Positions 1-8,751 of a stretch of DNA of 64,000 nucleotides are shown here, one piece after another; the stretch's first letter is position 1; every line of letters begins with the position of its first letter. The stretch lies in assembly GCF_001187905.1 (NCBI RefSeq), contig NZ_LGIS01000027.1, positions 62,001 through 126,000 on the forward strand. The letters are read 5' to 3'. The notes beneath the pieces were generated by a model, which was not told the origin of the DNA, searched no databases, and saw nothing but the letters and a program-made list of their open reading frames with translations. Source of the stretch: Pantoea sp. RIT-PI-b. GTDB taxonomy: Bacteria; Pseudomonadota; Gammaproteobacteria; Enterobacterales; Enterobacteriaceae. A program made the translations under genes and the position numbers.

Positions 1-1993
1 TGTGTATATATGTATTTCCATCAAGCTCAGTGAAGCTACCGTTATTAACGGTTAACACTGCTTTTGCATTTAAGGTTACATCTTTATATACGGTTGTTTC
101 ACCTGAACCATTAGATAGATAAAAAGTTAGGCCAAGCTTTATCGTTATTTTCTCGTTGTTAGGATTGTACAAATCGACACTTAAATTAGTCGGAGGTGTT
201 TTGATAAATTGCAATACCATGGCAGTAGTAGGCTTGTTTATATCAACTTTTGTGCTTAATGCCGTTCTATTAAACGTTGCTGGCCCATTAACCGCGTCAA
301 CATACTCGAAGCCATATTGGTTAGCCCATATTTCAACATTATGATTATCAAAGTGAAGAGTTCCGGCAATACTTCCACCTTCATGGAGGGTTTCAAAATC
401 AATCATTTTCGAATAATTTCCACCAGAAGTTTCACTTTTTAGCGTCAAATCAAACGCACTTTCCCAACGGGTCCCGCCTTCTTTTTTAACTTCAAAGGTC
501 CAGTCGCCTTCTGTCAGCTTTTTAGGCGGTGTCCATAACCATGTACCTTGCGAATTGACGTCCACGTCATAGGTTTTTGAATTGTCACCCGTTACACGTA
601 CCTGAATGGTGGTGTTCGCCGTACCGGTGCCGTTCAGCGTCGGGGTCAGGTCGTCGGTGATACCACCGTCATAAACTTTCCCTTTCTTATCTCCGAAGTT
701 ATCACGGGCATAATCAATCTCTGGACCCGCCGCATTATCACCTTCCAGAATCAGCTTAAACGCGGTGCCCGGCGTGGCATTGGCGTCTTTCTTCACCTGG
801 AATGACCAGCGGCCGGTGGTCAGGTTAGCGTCTGGCGTAAATTCCCAGTTGCCGGATGCATCAACCTTTGCCGAATATTTGTTGGGGGTCGCCAGCAGTG
901 GATGGGACGCATCTATATAGACAATGCTGTTGGCTTCGCCGCGGCCGCGCAGGGTCGGTGTAAAGTCGTCGGTGATATCGCCGTTCGTCAGCTTGCCGGT
1001 GGTGCCCACGTCATCCCAGGCGTCAACGATGGTGGTTTTAGTGCTCAAACCGCTGCCTGTCGCCAGCTCCAGCACAAACTGCGCCGAGCTGACGTCGCCG
1101 TTGCGCGCCTCGAAATCGTACTTGCCGGCGGCGATGTTGCTGCCCGCTTCCCAGCTCCAGCTGTTGCCGGTCACGGTGGCCGCGCCGCCGGGGATCCACG
1201 CGCCGGACGTGCCTGTAAGGCGGTAGTAAACGGTAACGGCATCGCCGCCAGTGACGGTGCCTTTGAGGATTGGCGTCTGGTCATCGGTGATGGCGCCGTT
1301 TTCCAGGCCGCCGGTGGCGGTGCCGAAGTTGTCCTCTGCGCCGGTAATCTCAACGGTCACCGGTTGTGGCGTGCCGCCCTCGACGTTAATCACGAACGCA
1401 TCAGAAACCACACCTTCACGCAGGTCGCCGGCGAAGATTTCGTCGGCGCGCAGGCGCAGCGTGTTGGTGCCTTCTTTCAGGTCTGCGGACGGCTCGATGG
1501 TCCAGATACCGCTTTCTTTATCCGCCACGGCGCTGCCGAGCTTGTTGCCTGCTTCATCCAACAGATAAACGGTGGTGCCTTTTTGCGCCACGCCGGTCAG
1601 GGTTGGACGGGTGTCATCGGTGATGCCGCCTTTGTCGAAGCTGCCGGTTTCGCCGACGTCATCGAACAGATTAAGCAGTGTTGGTGCGACTGGCGGCGTG
1701 GTATCAACCACGATGCTGAGCGGGGTGTAGTCTTCCGACTGCAAGCCGCCCTTATCAACGGTGTACATCACGGCGTTGTAGGTACCGTCCGGTAAATCTT
1801 CCGGCGCGGTCCAGTGCCAGTTACCGTCTGCCTCGATGATAGCGGTGAAGTGCTGTTCGTTGATGATGATGTGCACCACCGAGTCCGCTTCTGTAGGATC
1901 GCGAGCATCCTCCCGGGATTCAAAGGCGATCTTGCCGGTGGCGAACTCTACAACAACGGTTTCGATCGGGTCGAAAAGCTTATTGATTTTCAT
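1..1993 (-). CDS. Ig-like repeat protein (adhesin-like), 3' end outside window
   Basis: The reading frame is open for 664 codons from an ATG at 1993 to the window edge, so the C-terminus is missing. An in-frame TAG lies directly before the ATG and an AGG about 10 bases upstream, which fixes the start. Residues 1-98 form a leading unit. About four Ig-like units of about 105 residues follow, each with the signature ITDD before a TPTL-type strand (residues 124, 235, 340, 445) and often preceded by a DDVG or DNFG motif. From about residue 520 the sequence leaves the repeat pattern for an unrelated beta-rich, Asn/Thr-rich region, and the DNA becomes visibly more AT-rich. There is no N-terminal signal peptide. 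Such repeats occur in large bacterial adhesins, often exported by type I secretion, but no transporter gene is in view. Function is inferred from architecture only. Confidence 0.8.
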   Translation of the reverse strand, partial: MKINKLFDPIETVVVEFATGKIAFESREDARDPTEADSVVHIIINEQHFTAIIEADGNWHWTAPEDLPDGTYNAVMYTVDKGGLQSEDYTPLSIVVDTTPPVAPTLLNLFDDVGETGSFDKGGITDDTRPTLTGVAQKGTTVYLLDEAGNKLGSAVADKESGIWTIEPSADLKEGTNTLRLRADEIFAGDLREGVVSDAFVINVEGGTPQPVTVEITGAEDNFGTATGGLENGAITDDQTPILKGTVTGGDAVTVYYRLTGTSGAWIPGGAATVTGNSWSWEAGSNIAAGKYDFEARNGDVSSAQFVLELATGSGLSTKTTIVDAWDDVGTTGKLTNGDITDDFTPTLRGRGEANSIVYIDASHPLLATPNKYSAKVDASGNWEFTPDANLTTGRWSFQVKKDANATPGTAFKLILEGDNAAGPEIDYARDNFGDKKGKVYDGGITDDLTPTLNGTGTANTTIQVRVTGDNSKTYDVDVNSQGTWLWTPPKKLTEGDWTFEVKKEGGTRWESAFDLTLKSETSGGNYSKMIDFETLHEGGSIAGTLHFDNHNVEIWANQYGFEYVDAVNGPATFNRTALSTKVDINKPTTAMVLQFIKTPPTNLSVDLYNPNNEKITIKLGLTFYLSNGSGETTVYKDVTLNAKAVLTVNNGSFTELDGNTYIH

Positions 1994-2125
1994 CTATGCG
2001 TTACCTGATGTGGAATGGGGAAAAGTTTTGGATTTAGCGGCCGCTAGTGACCTGGATTAGGAGAATGCCTAAAAACAGCGCAAAGGACGTATGAGAAACG
2101 TCTGCTCCTGAAGGGGATAAATCTG

Positions 2126-2264
2126 GTGCTCGCTGTCCCCCTCCTCGGTCCTCCCCCATAAATGGGGGAGGAAGACGCTGCCAGATGTGCGTTGGGGAGC
2201 GGCATGTGGCAGCGTCTCCTTCCCCCGCTGGCGGGGGAAGGCCGGGATGGGGGATAGCGAGCAC
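2126..2264. repeat. Cloverleaf-shaped 139-bp palindrome
   Basis: The outer arms GTGCTCGCT (2126) and AGCGAGCAC (ending 2264) are perfect complements and extend imperfectly inward. Three internal hairpins follow in series: TCCTCCCCCAT/ATGGGGGAGGA (2149-2172), GACGCTGCCA/TGGCAGCGTC (2174-2216) and CCTTCCCCCGC/GCGGGGGAAGG (2218-2241). The layout resembles that of the element at 59440-59605. No coding function is apparent. It lies in the 648-bp gap between the divergent Ig-like gene and the efflux operon. Confidence 0.75.
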
Positions 2265-2325
2265 ATGCAAAATTTCAGGCTGACCTCCGCCGATGGCGAA
2301 CGAAAGTCGCACCGAGCAGTTTGCC

Positions 2326-2349
2326 GGTCGCCATTAATGGCGCCCCTAC
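2326..2349. repeat. Short palindromic repeat, family A
   Basis: GGTCGCCAT, two bases, then ATGGCG and a CCCTAC tail. It is one of eight copies of the same palindrome in this window (6922, 17670, 21460, 28989, 42737, 42770 and 53450 are the others). It directly adjoins the 38-bp tandem repeats. Confidence 0.8.
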
Positions 2350-2461
2350 AAAACCGGTGAGTCCGAATGTGATGATTGTCGTAATACAAAACCGGTGAGT
2401 CCGGATGTGAGGATTGTCGTAATACAAAACCGGTGAGTCCGAATGTGACAATGGTCGTACG
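2348..2461. repeat. Three tandem 38-bp direct repeats
   Basis: Units lie at 2348-2385, 2386-2423 and 2424-2461. Each begins ACAAAACCGGTGAGTCCG and continues with ATGTGA and, in the first two, ATTGTCGTAAT. Units 1 and 2 differ at only two positions; unit 3 diverges in its last third. There are no unique spacers. The array ends about 50 bp before the predicted promoter of the efflux operon, so it could be a regulator-binding array. That role is inference. Confidence 0.85.
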
Positions 2462-2512
2462 CGGTGAAACCCACAAAACGCTAAAAATTCCAACGATTTA
2501 TCGCACGAAAGG

Positions 2513-2540
2513 TTTACCATTTTCCTTTGGAAAATATATT
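2513..2540 (+). promoter_or_regulatory. Predicted promoter of first RND operon, with palindrome in spacer
   Basis: A -35-like TTTACC (2513-2518) and a -10-like TATATT (2535-2540) are 16 bp apart. The perfect palindrome ATTTTCC-TTT-GGAAAAT (2519-2535) fills the spacer, which is where a repressor operator would block RNA polymerase. No regulator gene lies beside the operon. Predicted by eye from consensus only. Confidence 0.45.
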
Positions 2541-2641
2541 TTACGCAACCTTAACAACCGCGCGTTTCCCGCCTCCCTACAATGACCCTCCAGAGTCATT
2601 CCCTTCGTGACTATTCACCTCCTATCTTTTAGAGAGCAACT

Positions 2642-3778
2642 ATGCGCCTGAAACTTCTTTCTGCCAGCGCGGTGTTTTTACTGGCAGCCTGTGACCAGGG
2701 CGGAGCCAAGCCCGCCGCACCCGCAACGCCGCAGGTTGGTGTTGTGAACCTGAAAGCGCAACCCGTTACGATTGTCACCCAACTGCCGGGCCGAACCACG
2801 GCGGTGCGTACCGCGCAGGTGCGTCCGCAGGTCAGCGGCGTAATTGAAAAAATCCTGTTCACCGAAGGCGGCGAAGTGAAAGCCGGTCAGCCGCTGTATC
2901 AGATCGATCCCGCCACCTACCAAGCGGCCTACGACAAAGCGATGGCAACGTGGCAAAACGATGCGATGGTAGTGAAACGCTATCAGCCGCTGGCCAGCGC
3001 GCACGCCATCAGCCAGCAAACTTACGACGATGCCGTGGCCGCCGCGCGTGCAGCGCAGGCCGACGTGGAAACCGCTAAGGTCAATCTCGATTACACGCTG
3101 GTGAAAGCGCCGATTGCCGGCCACATCAGCCGTTCGCTGTATACCGCCGGTGCGCTGGTCACCAACGGCCAAACCGACTATCTCGCCACCATTACCCAGC
3201 TCGATCCGATCTACGTCGATGTCAGCGAATCGGCGACCGATCTACTGCGTCTGCGCCGCGCGCTGGCCGACGGCAAAATTGCCAAAGTGGATGACAACAC
3301 CGCCGCGGTGGGCTTAACGCTGGAAGACAACAGCCAGTACGGCGAGCAGGGCAAGCTGGCGTTTTCAGAAGTGAACGTCGATACCGCCACCGGCACCGTG
3401 GTGCTGCGCGCGGTGTTCCCCAACGCGCACAACGAACTGCTGCCCGGCATGTACGTGCACGCCAGCTTCCCGCAGGGCATTCAGCAGCAGGGCATTTTGC
3501 TGCCGCAGGAGGCGATCATGCATGACAGCAAAGGCCAGCCGTATGTCTTCGTGGTGAAAAGCGACAGCACCATCGAGCAGCGCAGCATCCACACCGGCGA
3601 GATGATCAAAGGGGAATGGCTGGTGACAGCGGGCCTGCAGCAGGGGGAAAACGTGGTGGTGAATAACCTGCAAAGCGTGCGCAGCGGGGTGAAAGTCACC
3701 ACCGCCGCCGCCAACACCAACGACACGCCATCCGCCAATGCGGTCAGTCTTTCGATGACTGACGCAGCAGCGCAATAA
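2642..3778 (+). CDS. RND efflux periplasmic adaptor, AcrA/MexA family lipoprotein
   Basis: Membrane-fusion subunit expected to bridge the RND permease encoded next (9 bp downstream) to an outer-membrane channel. At 378 residues it is close to AcrA (397) and AcrE (385). The N-terminus is a lipoprotein signal with lipobox LAAC, predicting lipidated Cys17. A barrel-sandwich/lipoyl segment containing QVSGVIEKILFTEGGEVKAG (about residues 61-80) leads into an alpha-helical hairpin (about 90-150), and the second lipoyl half carries VKAPIAGHISRS. The start has an AGAG-type Shine-Dalgarno sequence. First gene of a three-gene operon and clearly of the AcrA/MexA clade, but I do not assign a specific acr symbol because the substrate range is unknown. 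Confidence 0.93.
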   Translation: MRLKLLSASAVFLLAACDQGGAKPAAPATPQVGVVNLKAQPVTIVTQLPGRTTAVRTAQVRPQVSGVIEKILFTEGGEVKAGQPLYQIDPATYQAAYDKAMATWQNDAMVVKRYQPLASAHAISQQTYDDAVAAARAAQADVETAKVNLDYTLVKAPIAGHISRSLYTAGALVTNGQTDYLATITQLDPIYVDVSESATDLLRLRRALADGKIAKVDDNTAAVGLTLEDNSQYGEQGKLAFSEVNVDTATGTVVLRAVFPNAHNELLPGMYVHASFPQGIQQQGILLPQEAIMHDSKGQPYVFVVKSDSTIEQRSIHTGEMIKGEWLVTAGLQQGENVVVNNLQSVRSGVKVTTAAANTNDTPSANAVSLSMTDAAAQ

Positions 3779-3787
3779 GGGGGCGGC

Positions 3788-6700
3788 ATGTCGAAGTTTT
3801 TTATTGAACGTCCGATCTTTGCCTGGGTTATCGCGATTATCGTGATGCTGGTGGGCGCAATCGCTGCCATCAGCCTGCCAGTCAATCAATATCCCAACAT
3901 CTCCGCGCCTGCGGTCTCAATTTCGGTGACCTATCCGGGGGCCAGCGCCGAAACCACGCAAAACACCGTGGTGCAGGTGATTGAGCAGCAGCTCAACGGT
4001 TTGGATGGTTTGCGCTATCTGGAATCAAGCAGTGCCTCAGACGGCAGCGCGCAGATCATCGCCACCTTTAATCAGGGCATCAATCCGGATATCGCTCAGG
4101 TGCAGGTGCAGGATCGCGTGTCGCTGGCGGAGTCGCAGCTGCCCACCGACGTGACGCAGCAAGGGATCCGCATCCGTAAGTACCAGAAAAACTTCATGAT
4201 GGTGATCGGGCTGATCTCTAAAGACGGCAAGCTGACCAACGGCGATCTCGCCGACATGCTGGTGTCGAAGCTGGAAGATCCGATCTCACGCACGCCGGGC
4301 GTTGGTGACTTTATGGTGCTGGGATCGGAGTACGCGATGCGCATCTGGCTCGATCCGGCCAAGTTGTACAAATACAACCTGATTCCCAGCGATGTCACTA
4401 CCGCGATCGATAACCAGAACGTGCAGGTGTCGTCCGGTTCGCTCGGCGGTTTGCCGACCATTCAGGGAGCGAAAACCGAGGCGACGATTCTCGGCAAAAC
4501 CCGTTTCACTACCGTGCAGCAGTTTGAGAATGTGCTGCTGAAAGTGAACAGCGATGGCTCGCAGGTGCGACTGAAAGATGTGGCCAGCGTGGCGCTGGGG
4601 CCGCAGAGCTACGGTATTGATGCCACGCTGAACGGCAAGCCCGCCGCCGGTATCGCGCTGCGTCTGGCAACCGGTGCTAACGAACTGGATACCGCCAAAG
4701 CGGTGCGGCAAACCATCGCCGACTTAAAAGAGTCGCTGCCGGATAACGTCGAGATTCAGTACCCGTACGACACCTCGCCGGTGGTCAGCGCCTCGATTGA
4801 AGAGGTGGTAAAAACGCTGATTGAAGCGGTAGTTTTAGTGTTCTTCGTGATGCTGATCTTCCTGCAAAACCTGCGCGCTACGCTGATCACCACGCTGGTG
4901 GTGCCGGTGGTGCTGTTGGGTACTTTCGGCATTTTGTCGGCGTTTGGTTACAGCATTAATACCTTAACCATGTTCGGCATGGTGCTGGCCATCGGACTGC
5001 TGGTGGATGATGCGATTGTGGTGGTGGAGAACGTCGAGCGGGTGATGCACGAAGAGCAGCTCGACCCAAAAGCCGCCACCATCAAATCGATGCAGCAGAT
5101 TCAGGGCGCGCTGTTTGGCATCGCGCTGGTGCTGTCGGCGGTGCTGCTGCCGATGGCGTTCTTCTCCGGATCAACCGGTGTGATCTACCGCCAGTTCTCC
5201 ATCACTATCGTGTCGGCGATGGCGCTGTCGGTGATCATGGCGCTGATCTTCACCCCGGCGCTGTGCGCCACCCTGCTGAAACCGGCGGCGGCGGAGCACA
5301 AAACCACTGGCTTCGCCGGCTGGTTCAACCGCAAGTTCGACAGCGGCGCGATGCATTACACCAACGGCGTCAGTAAAGTGATCTCCCGTCGCGGCCTGTT
5401 CCTGGTGATCTATCTGATGATCGTCGGCGTGACGGGCTTTTTGTTCACCCGCGTGCCCACCACCTTCCTGCCAGCTGAAGATCAGGGCCTGATGATGGTG
5501 CAGATGACGCTGCCGGTGAACGCCTCGTCACAGCGTACCCAGCAGGTGATTAACGATCTCAACGCCTATCTGGAGCAGAACGAAGCCTCGGTGGTGACCA
5601 CCACCTTTGGCGTGGCGGGCTTTAACTTTGCCGGTCGCGGCCAGAGCAACGCCATGGCCTTTGTGCGGCTGAAAGATTGGGGCGATCGTACCCACGGCGG
5701 GCAAAGCGTGCAGGATCTCGCCAACCGCGTGATGGCGCACTTCGCCAACTACCAGAACGCCAAAATCTTCGCCATGGTGCCGCCAGCGGTGATGGAGCTG
5801 GGCAACGCCACCGGTTTCGATCTCTATCTGCAGGACACCGGCGCGCACAGCCATCAGCAGATGATGGATGCCACGCATCAGCTGATTACGCTGGCGAACA
5901 ACGATCCGCATCTGGCGCAGGTGCGCCTCAACGGGCTGGAGGATGAACCGCAGTATCAGCTGGAGATCAATGACGAGAAGGCTAGCGCGCTCGGCCTGAG
6001 CATGACCGACATCAACAACACCTTGTCGGTGGCGTGGGGCTCCAGCTACATCGATCAGTTCATGTACAACGGCCGCGTGAAAGAGGTGTATCTGATGGGC
6101 AAAGCGGATTCACGCGTTACGCCATCGGATCTGGATAAATGGTACTTCCGCAACAGCAGCGGCAGCATGGTGCCATTCTCCGCCTTTGCCTCGGGCAAAT
6201 GGGTGTACGGATCGCCACACTTCGAACGCTTTAACGGCTTAACCGCCGAGGAGATTCTTGGGTCACCTGCGCCGGGCCAAAGTACCGGCGAAGCCATGAA
6301 AGCGGTGGAACAGCTGGCGAAACAGCTGCCGCACGGTTTCCGCGTGCAGTGGTACGGCATTTCCTATGAGGAGCAGGCGTCCGGTAGCCAAACCACCCAG
6401 CTCTATCTGATCTCGATTGTGGTGGTGTTCCTGTGTCTGGCGGCGCTGTACGAGAGCTGGTCGATTCCGTTCTCGGTGATCATGGTGGTGCCGCTCGGCA
6501 TCCTCGGCACCATCAGCGCGGTGCTGCTGCGCGGTTTGCAGAATGATGTGTTCTTCCAGGTGGGCCTGCTGACTACGGTGGGGCTGGCGGCGAAAAACGC
6601 CATCCTGATCGTCGAGTTCGCCAAAGAGCTGCATGAGCGCGAAGGCAAAACGCTGGTGGAAGCGGCGGTAGAAGCGGCGCGGCTGCGTATCCGGCCGATC

Positions 6701-6919
6701 ATTATGACTTCGATGGCGTTTATCCTCGGCGTGCTGCCACTCACCATTTCTAACGGCGCAGGCGCGGGCAGCCAGCACTCGATCGGTACCGCAGTGGCGG
6801 GCGGCATGATCACCGCCACCTTCCTCGCCATCTTCTTTGTGCCGATGTTTTACGTGGTGGTTTCACAGCTGTTTGCGCGCAAGAAAAAAACCTCCCCAGA
6901 GGTCGTGCAAGAGCGTTAA
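3788..6919 (+). CDS. RND multidrug efflux permease, AcrB/HAE1 family
   Basis: Inner-membrane drug/proton antiporter of 1043 residues (AcrB has 1049). It starts MSKFFIERPIFAWVIAIIVM, the usual HAE1 first membrane helix. The TM4 proton-relay aspartates are D407 and D408 in [16 protein letters not shown], the same numbering as in AcrB, and the TM10 lysine is K936 in GLAAKNAILIVEF. Two large periplasmic loops follow TM1 and TM7, as expected. The gene sits between the adaptor and channel genes, so the tripartite pump is self-contained, like MexAB-OprM, rather than depending on a distant tolC. Substrates cannot be read from sequence. Family assignment is near certain. Confidence 0.95.
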   Translation: MSKFFIERPIFAWVIAIIVMLVGAIAAISLPVNQYPNISAPAVSISVTYPGASAETTQNTVVQVIEQQLNGLDGLRYLESSSASDGSAQIIATFNQGINPDIAQVQVQDRVSLAESQLPTDVTQQGIRIRKYQKNFMMVIGLISKDGKLTNGDLADMLVSKLEDPISRTPGVGDFMVLGSEYAMRIWLDPAKLYKYNLIPSDVTTAIDNQNVQVSSGSLGGLPTIQGAKTEATILGKTRFTTVQQFENVLLKVNSDGSQVRLKDVASVALGPQSYGIDATLNGKPAAGIALRLATGANELDTAKAVRQTIADLKESLPDNVEIQYPYDTSPVVSASIEEVVKTLIEAVVLVFFVMLIFLQNLRATLITTLVVPVVLLGTFGILSAFGYSINTLTMFGMVLAIGLLVDDAIVVVENVERVMHEEQLDPKAATIKSMQQIQGALFGIALVLSAVLLPMAFFSGSTGVIYRQFSITIVSAMALSVIMALIFTPALCATLLKPAAAEHKTTGFAGWFNRKFDSGAMHYTNGVSKVISRRGLFLVIYLMIVGVTGFLFTRVPTTFLPAEDQGLMMVQMTLPVNASSQRTQQVINDLNAYLEQNEASVVTTTFGVAGFNFAGRGQSNAMAFVRLKDWGDRTHGGQSVQDLANRVMAHFANYQNAKIFAMVPPAVMELGNATGFDLYLQDTGAHSHQQMMDATHQLITLANNDPHLAQVRLNGLEDEPQYQLEINDEKASALGLSMTDINNTLSVAWGSSYIDQFMYNGRVKEVYLMGKADSRVTPSDLDKWYFRNSSGSMVPFSAFASGKWVYGSPHFERFNGLTAEEILGSPAPGQSTGEAMKAVEQLAKQLPHGFRVQWYGISYEEQASGSQTTQLYLISIVVVFLCLAALYESWSIPFSVIMVVPLGILGTISAVLLRGLQNDVFFQVGLLTTVGLAAKNAILIVEFAKELHEREGKTLVEAAVEAARLRIRPIIMTSMAFILGVLPLTISNGAGAGSQHSIGTAVAGGMITATFLAIFFVPMFYVVVSQLFARKKKTSPEVVQER

Positions 6920-6921
6920 GC

Positions 6922-7185
6922 GGTCGCCATGAATGGCGACCCTACGTGTGAGGCGCAGTGAGGTGTGTTACGCAGGGTGCGCATTAATGCGCAACTGGCA
7001 AACTGCACGGCGCAAAGAGTCGCGGCATAAATCAAGCGCGCAGGAACTTGTAGCGGCGCAATTTATTGCGCAATGCCGGGATGGGCAAGATGCGGGCATC
7101 AAGGAGGGCGATGAATCGCGCCGCTACGGAAGCGTGCTCGTATTAGTAGGGTGCGCATTAATGCGCACCTGGCAAACTGCACGGC
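6922..7185. repeat. Cluster of palindromic repeats between permease and channel genes
   Basis: The stretch holds a family A palindrome (6922-6945, three bases after the permease stop). Two 40-bp direct copies of a second palindrome family (6972-7011 and 7146-7185; core GTGCGCATTAATGCGCA, then CTGGCAAACTGCACGGC) differ at two positions. Between the copies, GTAGCGGCGC (about 7049) and GCGCCGCTAC (to about 7128) form an inverted pair. A frame passing through this DNA extends the next gene by 92 codons at its N-terminus, which is clearly artefactual. Confidence 0.8.
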
Positions 7186-7208
7186 ATAACATATTGAGAA
7201 TATTGACA

Positions 7209-8609
7209 ATGAACAGTAAAAATCTCCGCCTGGCGCTGTTGCCGCTGGCGTTGGTGCTGGCCGGTTGTACGCTGGCGCCGCACTATCAGCGTCCGGCAAT
7301 GCCGGTGGACGCCAAATACGACCAGCCAACGCCGGTCGGTAACGTGGCCGATCTGCCGTGGCAGAACTTCTTCACCGATGCCACGCTGCACAACCTGATT
7401 CAGCTGTCGCTCGACAACAACCGCGATCTGCGCGTGGCGGCGCTGAATGTCGAAGAGGCGCAGCAGGGCGTGACGGTGCAGCGCGCGGCGATGATGCCGT
7501 CAATCAGCGCCAGCGCCAGCCAGACCTCGGCGCATGAACCGGCCAATCTCTACAACACCAAAAGCACCGGCGCGGTGACCTATCACGAACTCAACAGCGG
7601 TTTGAACGTCACCTCATGGGAGCTGGACTTCTTTGGCCGCCTGCAGAGCCTGAGCGATCAGGCGCAGGAAACCTACCTGTCGAGCGCCGCCACCGAACGC
7701 GCCACGCGCATTTCGCTGATTTCCGAAGTGGCGACGGCGTGGCTGACGCTGAGTTCGGATAACGATCTGCTGCATCTGGCGCAACGTACTGCGCAAAGCC
7801 AGCAGGAGTCGTATCGCATCACCCAACTCAGCTATAACGGCGGCGCCAGCAGCGCGATGGATCTGGCGCAGGCCGAAAGCACGGTGCGCGCGGCGCAGGC
7901 AGACGTGGCGAGCTACACGCGCCAGGTGCGGCAGGATGTTGATGCGCTGCGCCTGCTGGTCGGCACCGATCTGCCCGCCACGCTGCTGTCACACGCCACG
8001 CTCGATGCCCACTGGCAGTTCCCGGCCACGCCCGCCGGATTGCCGTCGGATCTGCTGACGCGTCGTCCGGATATCATGGCTGCTGAGCATACGCTGAAAG
8101 CGGCCAACGCCAATATCGGCGCGGCGCGGGCCGCCTTCTTCCCCAGCATCACGCTGACGGCGTCCGGCGGATCCACCAGCAGCTCGCTCGGCAGTTTGCT
8201 GGGCGGCGGCACCGGCGCGTGGTCGTTTATGCCGTCGATTAACCTGCCGATTTTTGACGGCGGTAAAAATACCGCTAACCTCAACATCGCGCATATCGAG
8301 AAACGCATTGAAATTGCTGACTATGAGAAGGCGATCCAGACCGCGTTTAAAGAGGTGAATGATGCGCTGGCCGGGCAGGATACCTGGCAGGATCAGCTGA
8401 CGGCGCTGCAGCAGGAGGTTGGTGCCAATCAGCGCGACTACGACTATTCCGAATTGCGCTTTAAGCAGGGCGTCGACAATTATCTCAATGTGTTAGTGGC
8501 CCAGCGATCGCTTTACAGTTCGCAGCAGTCACTGATCGGCGCGCATCTCGGCCAGCTCAGCCAGAAAATCACCTTGTACAAGGCGCTGGGCGGCGGCTGG
8601 CAATCCTGA
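7209..8609 (+). CDS. Outer-membrane efflux channel lipoprotein, OprM/NodT family
   Basis: TolC-like channel of 466 residues that would complete the pump encoded just upstream. The ATG at 7209 is chosen because it gives a proper lipoprotein signal (MNSKNLRLALLPLALVLAGC, lipidated Cys20) followed by the family-typical TLAPHYQRP. The frame upstream is palindromic repeat DNA. Two outer-membrane-efflux repeats are visible: NLIQLSLDNNRDLRVAALNV near residue 65, and LLTRRPDIMAAEHTLKAANA with the conserved RRPD near 290. GAGAA about ten bases upstream could be the ribosome-binding site. The 289-bp repeat-filled gap from the permease gene may alter relative expression. Confidence 0.92.
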   Translation: MNSKNLRLALLPLALVLAGCTLAPHYQRPAMPVDAKYDQPTPVGNVADLPWQNFFTDATLHNLIQLSLDNNRDLRVAALNVEEAQQGVTVQRAAMMPSISASASQTSAHEPANLYNTKSTGAVTYHELNSGLNVTSWELDFFGRLQSLSDQAQETYLSSAATERATRISLISEVATAWLTLSSDNDLLHLAQRTAQSQQESYRITQLSYNGGASSAMDLAQAESTVRAAQADVASYTRQVRQDVDALRLLVGTDLPATLLSHATLDAHWQFPATPAGLPSDLLTRRPDIMAAEHTLKAANANIGAARAAFFPSITLTASGGSTSSSLGSLLGGGTGAWSFMPSINLPIFDGGKNTANLNIAHIEKRIEIADYEKAIQTAFKEVNDALAGQDTWQDQLTALQQEVGANQRDYDYSELRFKQGVDNYLNVLVAQRSLYSSQQSLIGAHLGQLSQKITLYKALGGGWQS

Positions 8610-8698
8610 ATCTCTTAACGAAACCCTTACGGTTCGCGTATGGAATTCGCGCGGGCATTCAGCCGATAATGCGCGCAGTGATGATTTCCCATTGAAAT

Positions 8699-8725
8699 AA
8701 TCCCCTGTTTTACAGGGGATTTTCC
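8699..8725 (+). terminator. Rho-independent terminator-like hairpin before mdtA
   Basis: Perfect 9-bp stem AATCCCCTG / CAGGGGATT with a five-base loop, followed by TTTCC. It lies 89 bp after the channel gene and 27 bp before mdtA, so it probably separates the two efflux operons. The U-tract is short, so it may be partial. Confidence 0.65.
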
Positions 8726-8751
8726 GTTTCCTTGTTAACCTGAAGACTCTG

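Noticed and set aside
902..1795. 297-codon rightward frame over the Ig-like gene
   Set aside because: It is antisense to a longer frame with clear periodic Ig-like motifs; its translation shows no family features.
2348..2461. Three 38-bp repeats as a CRISPR array
   Set aside because: Units are contiguous with no unique spacers, and no cas genes are present.
6933..7208. N-terminal 92-residue extension of the channel protein
   Set aside because: It translates palindromic repeats and would bury a textbook lipoprotein signal that begins at 7209.
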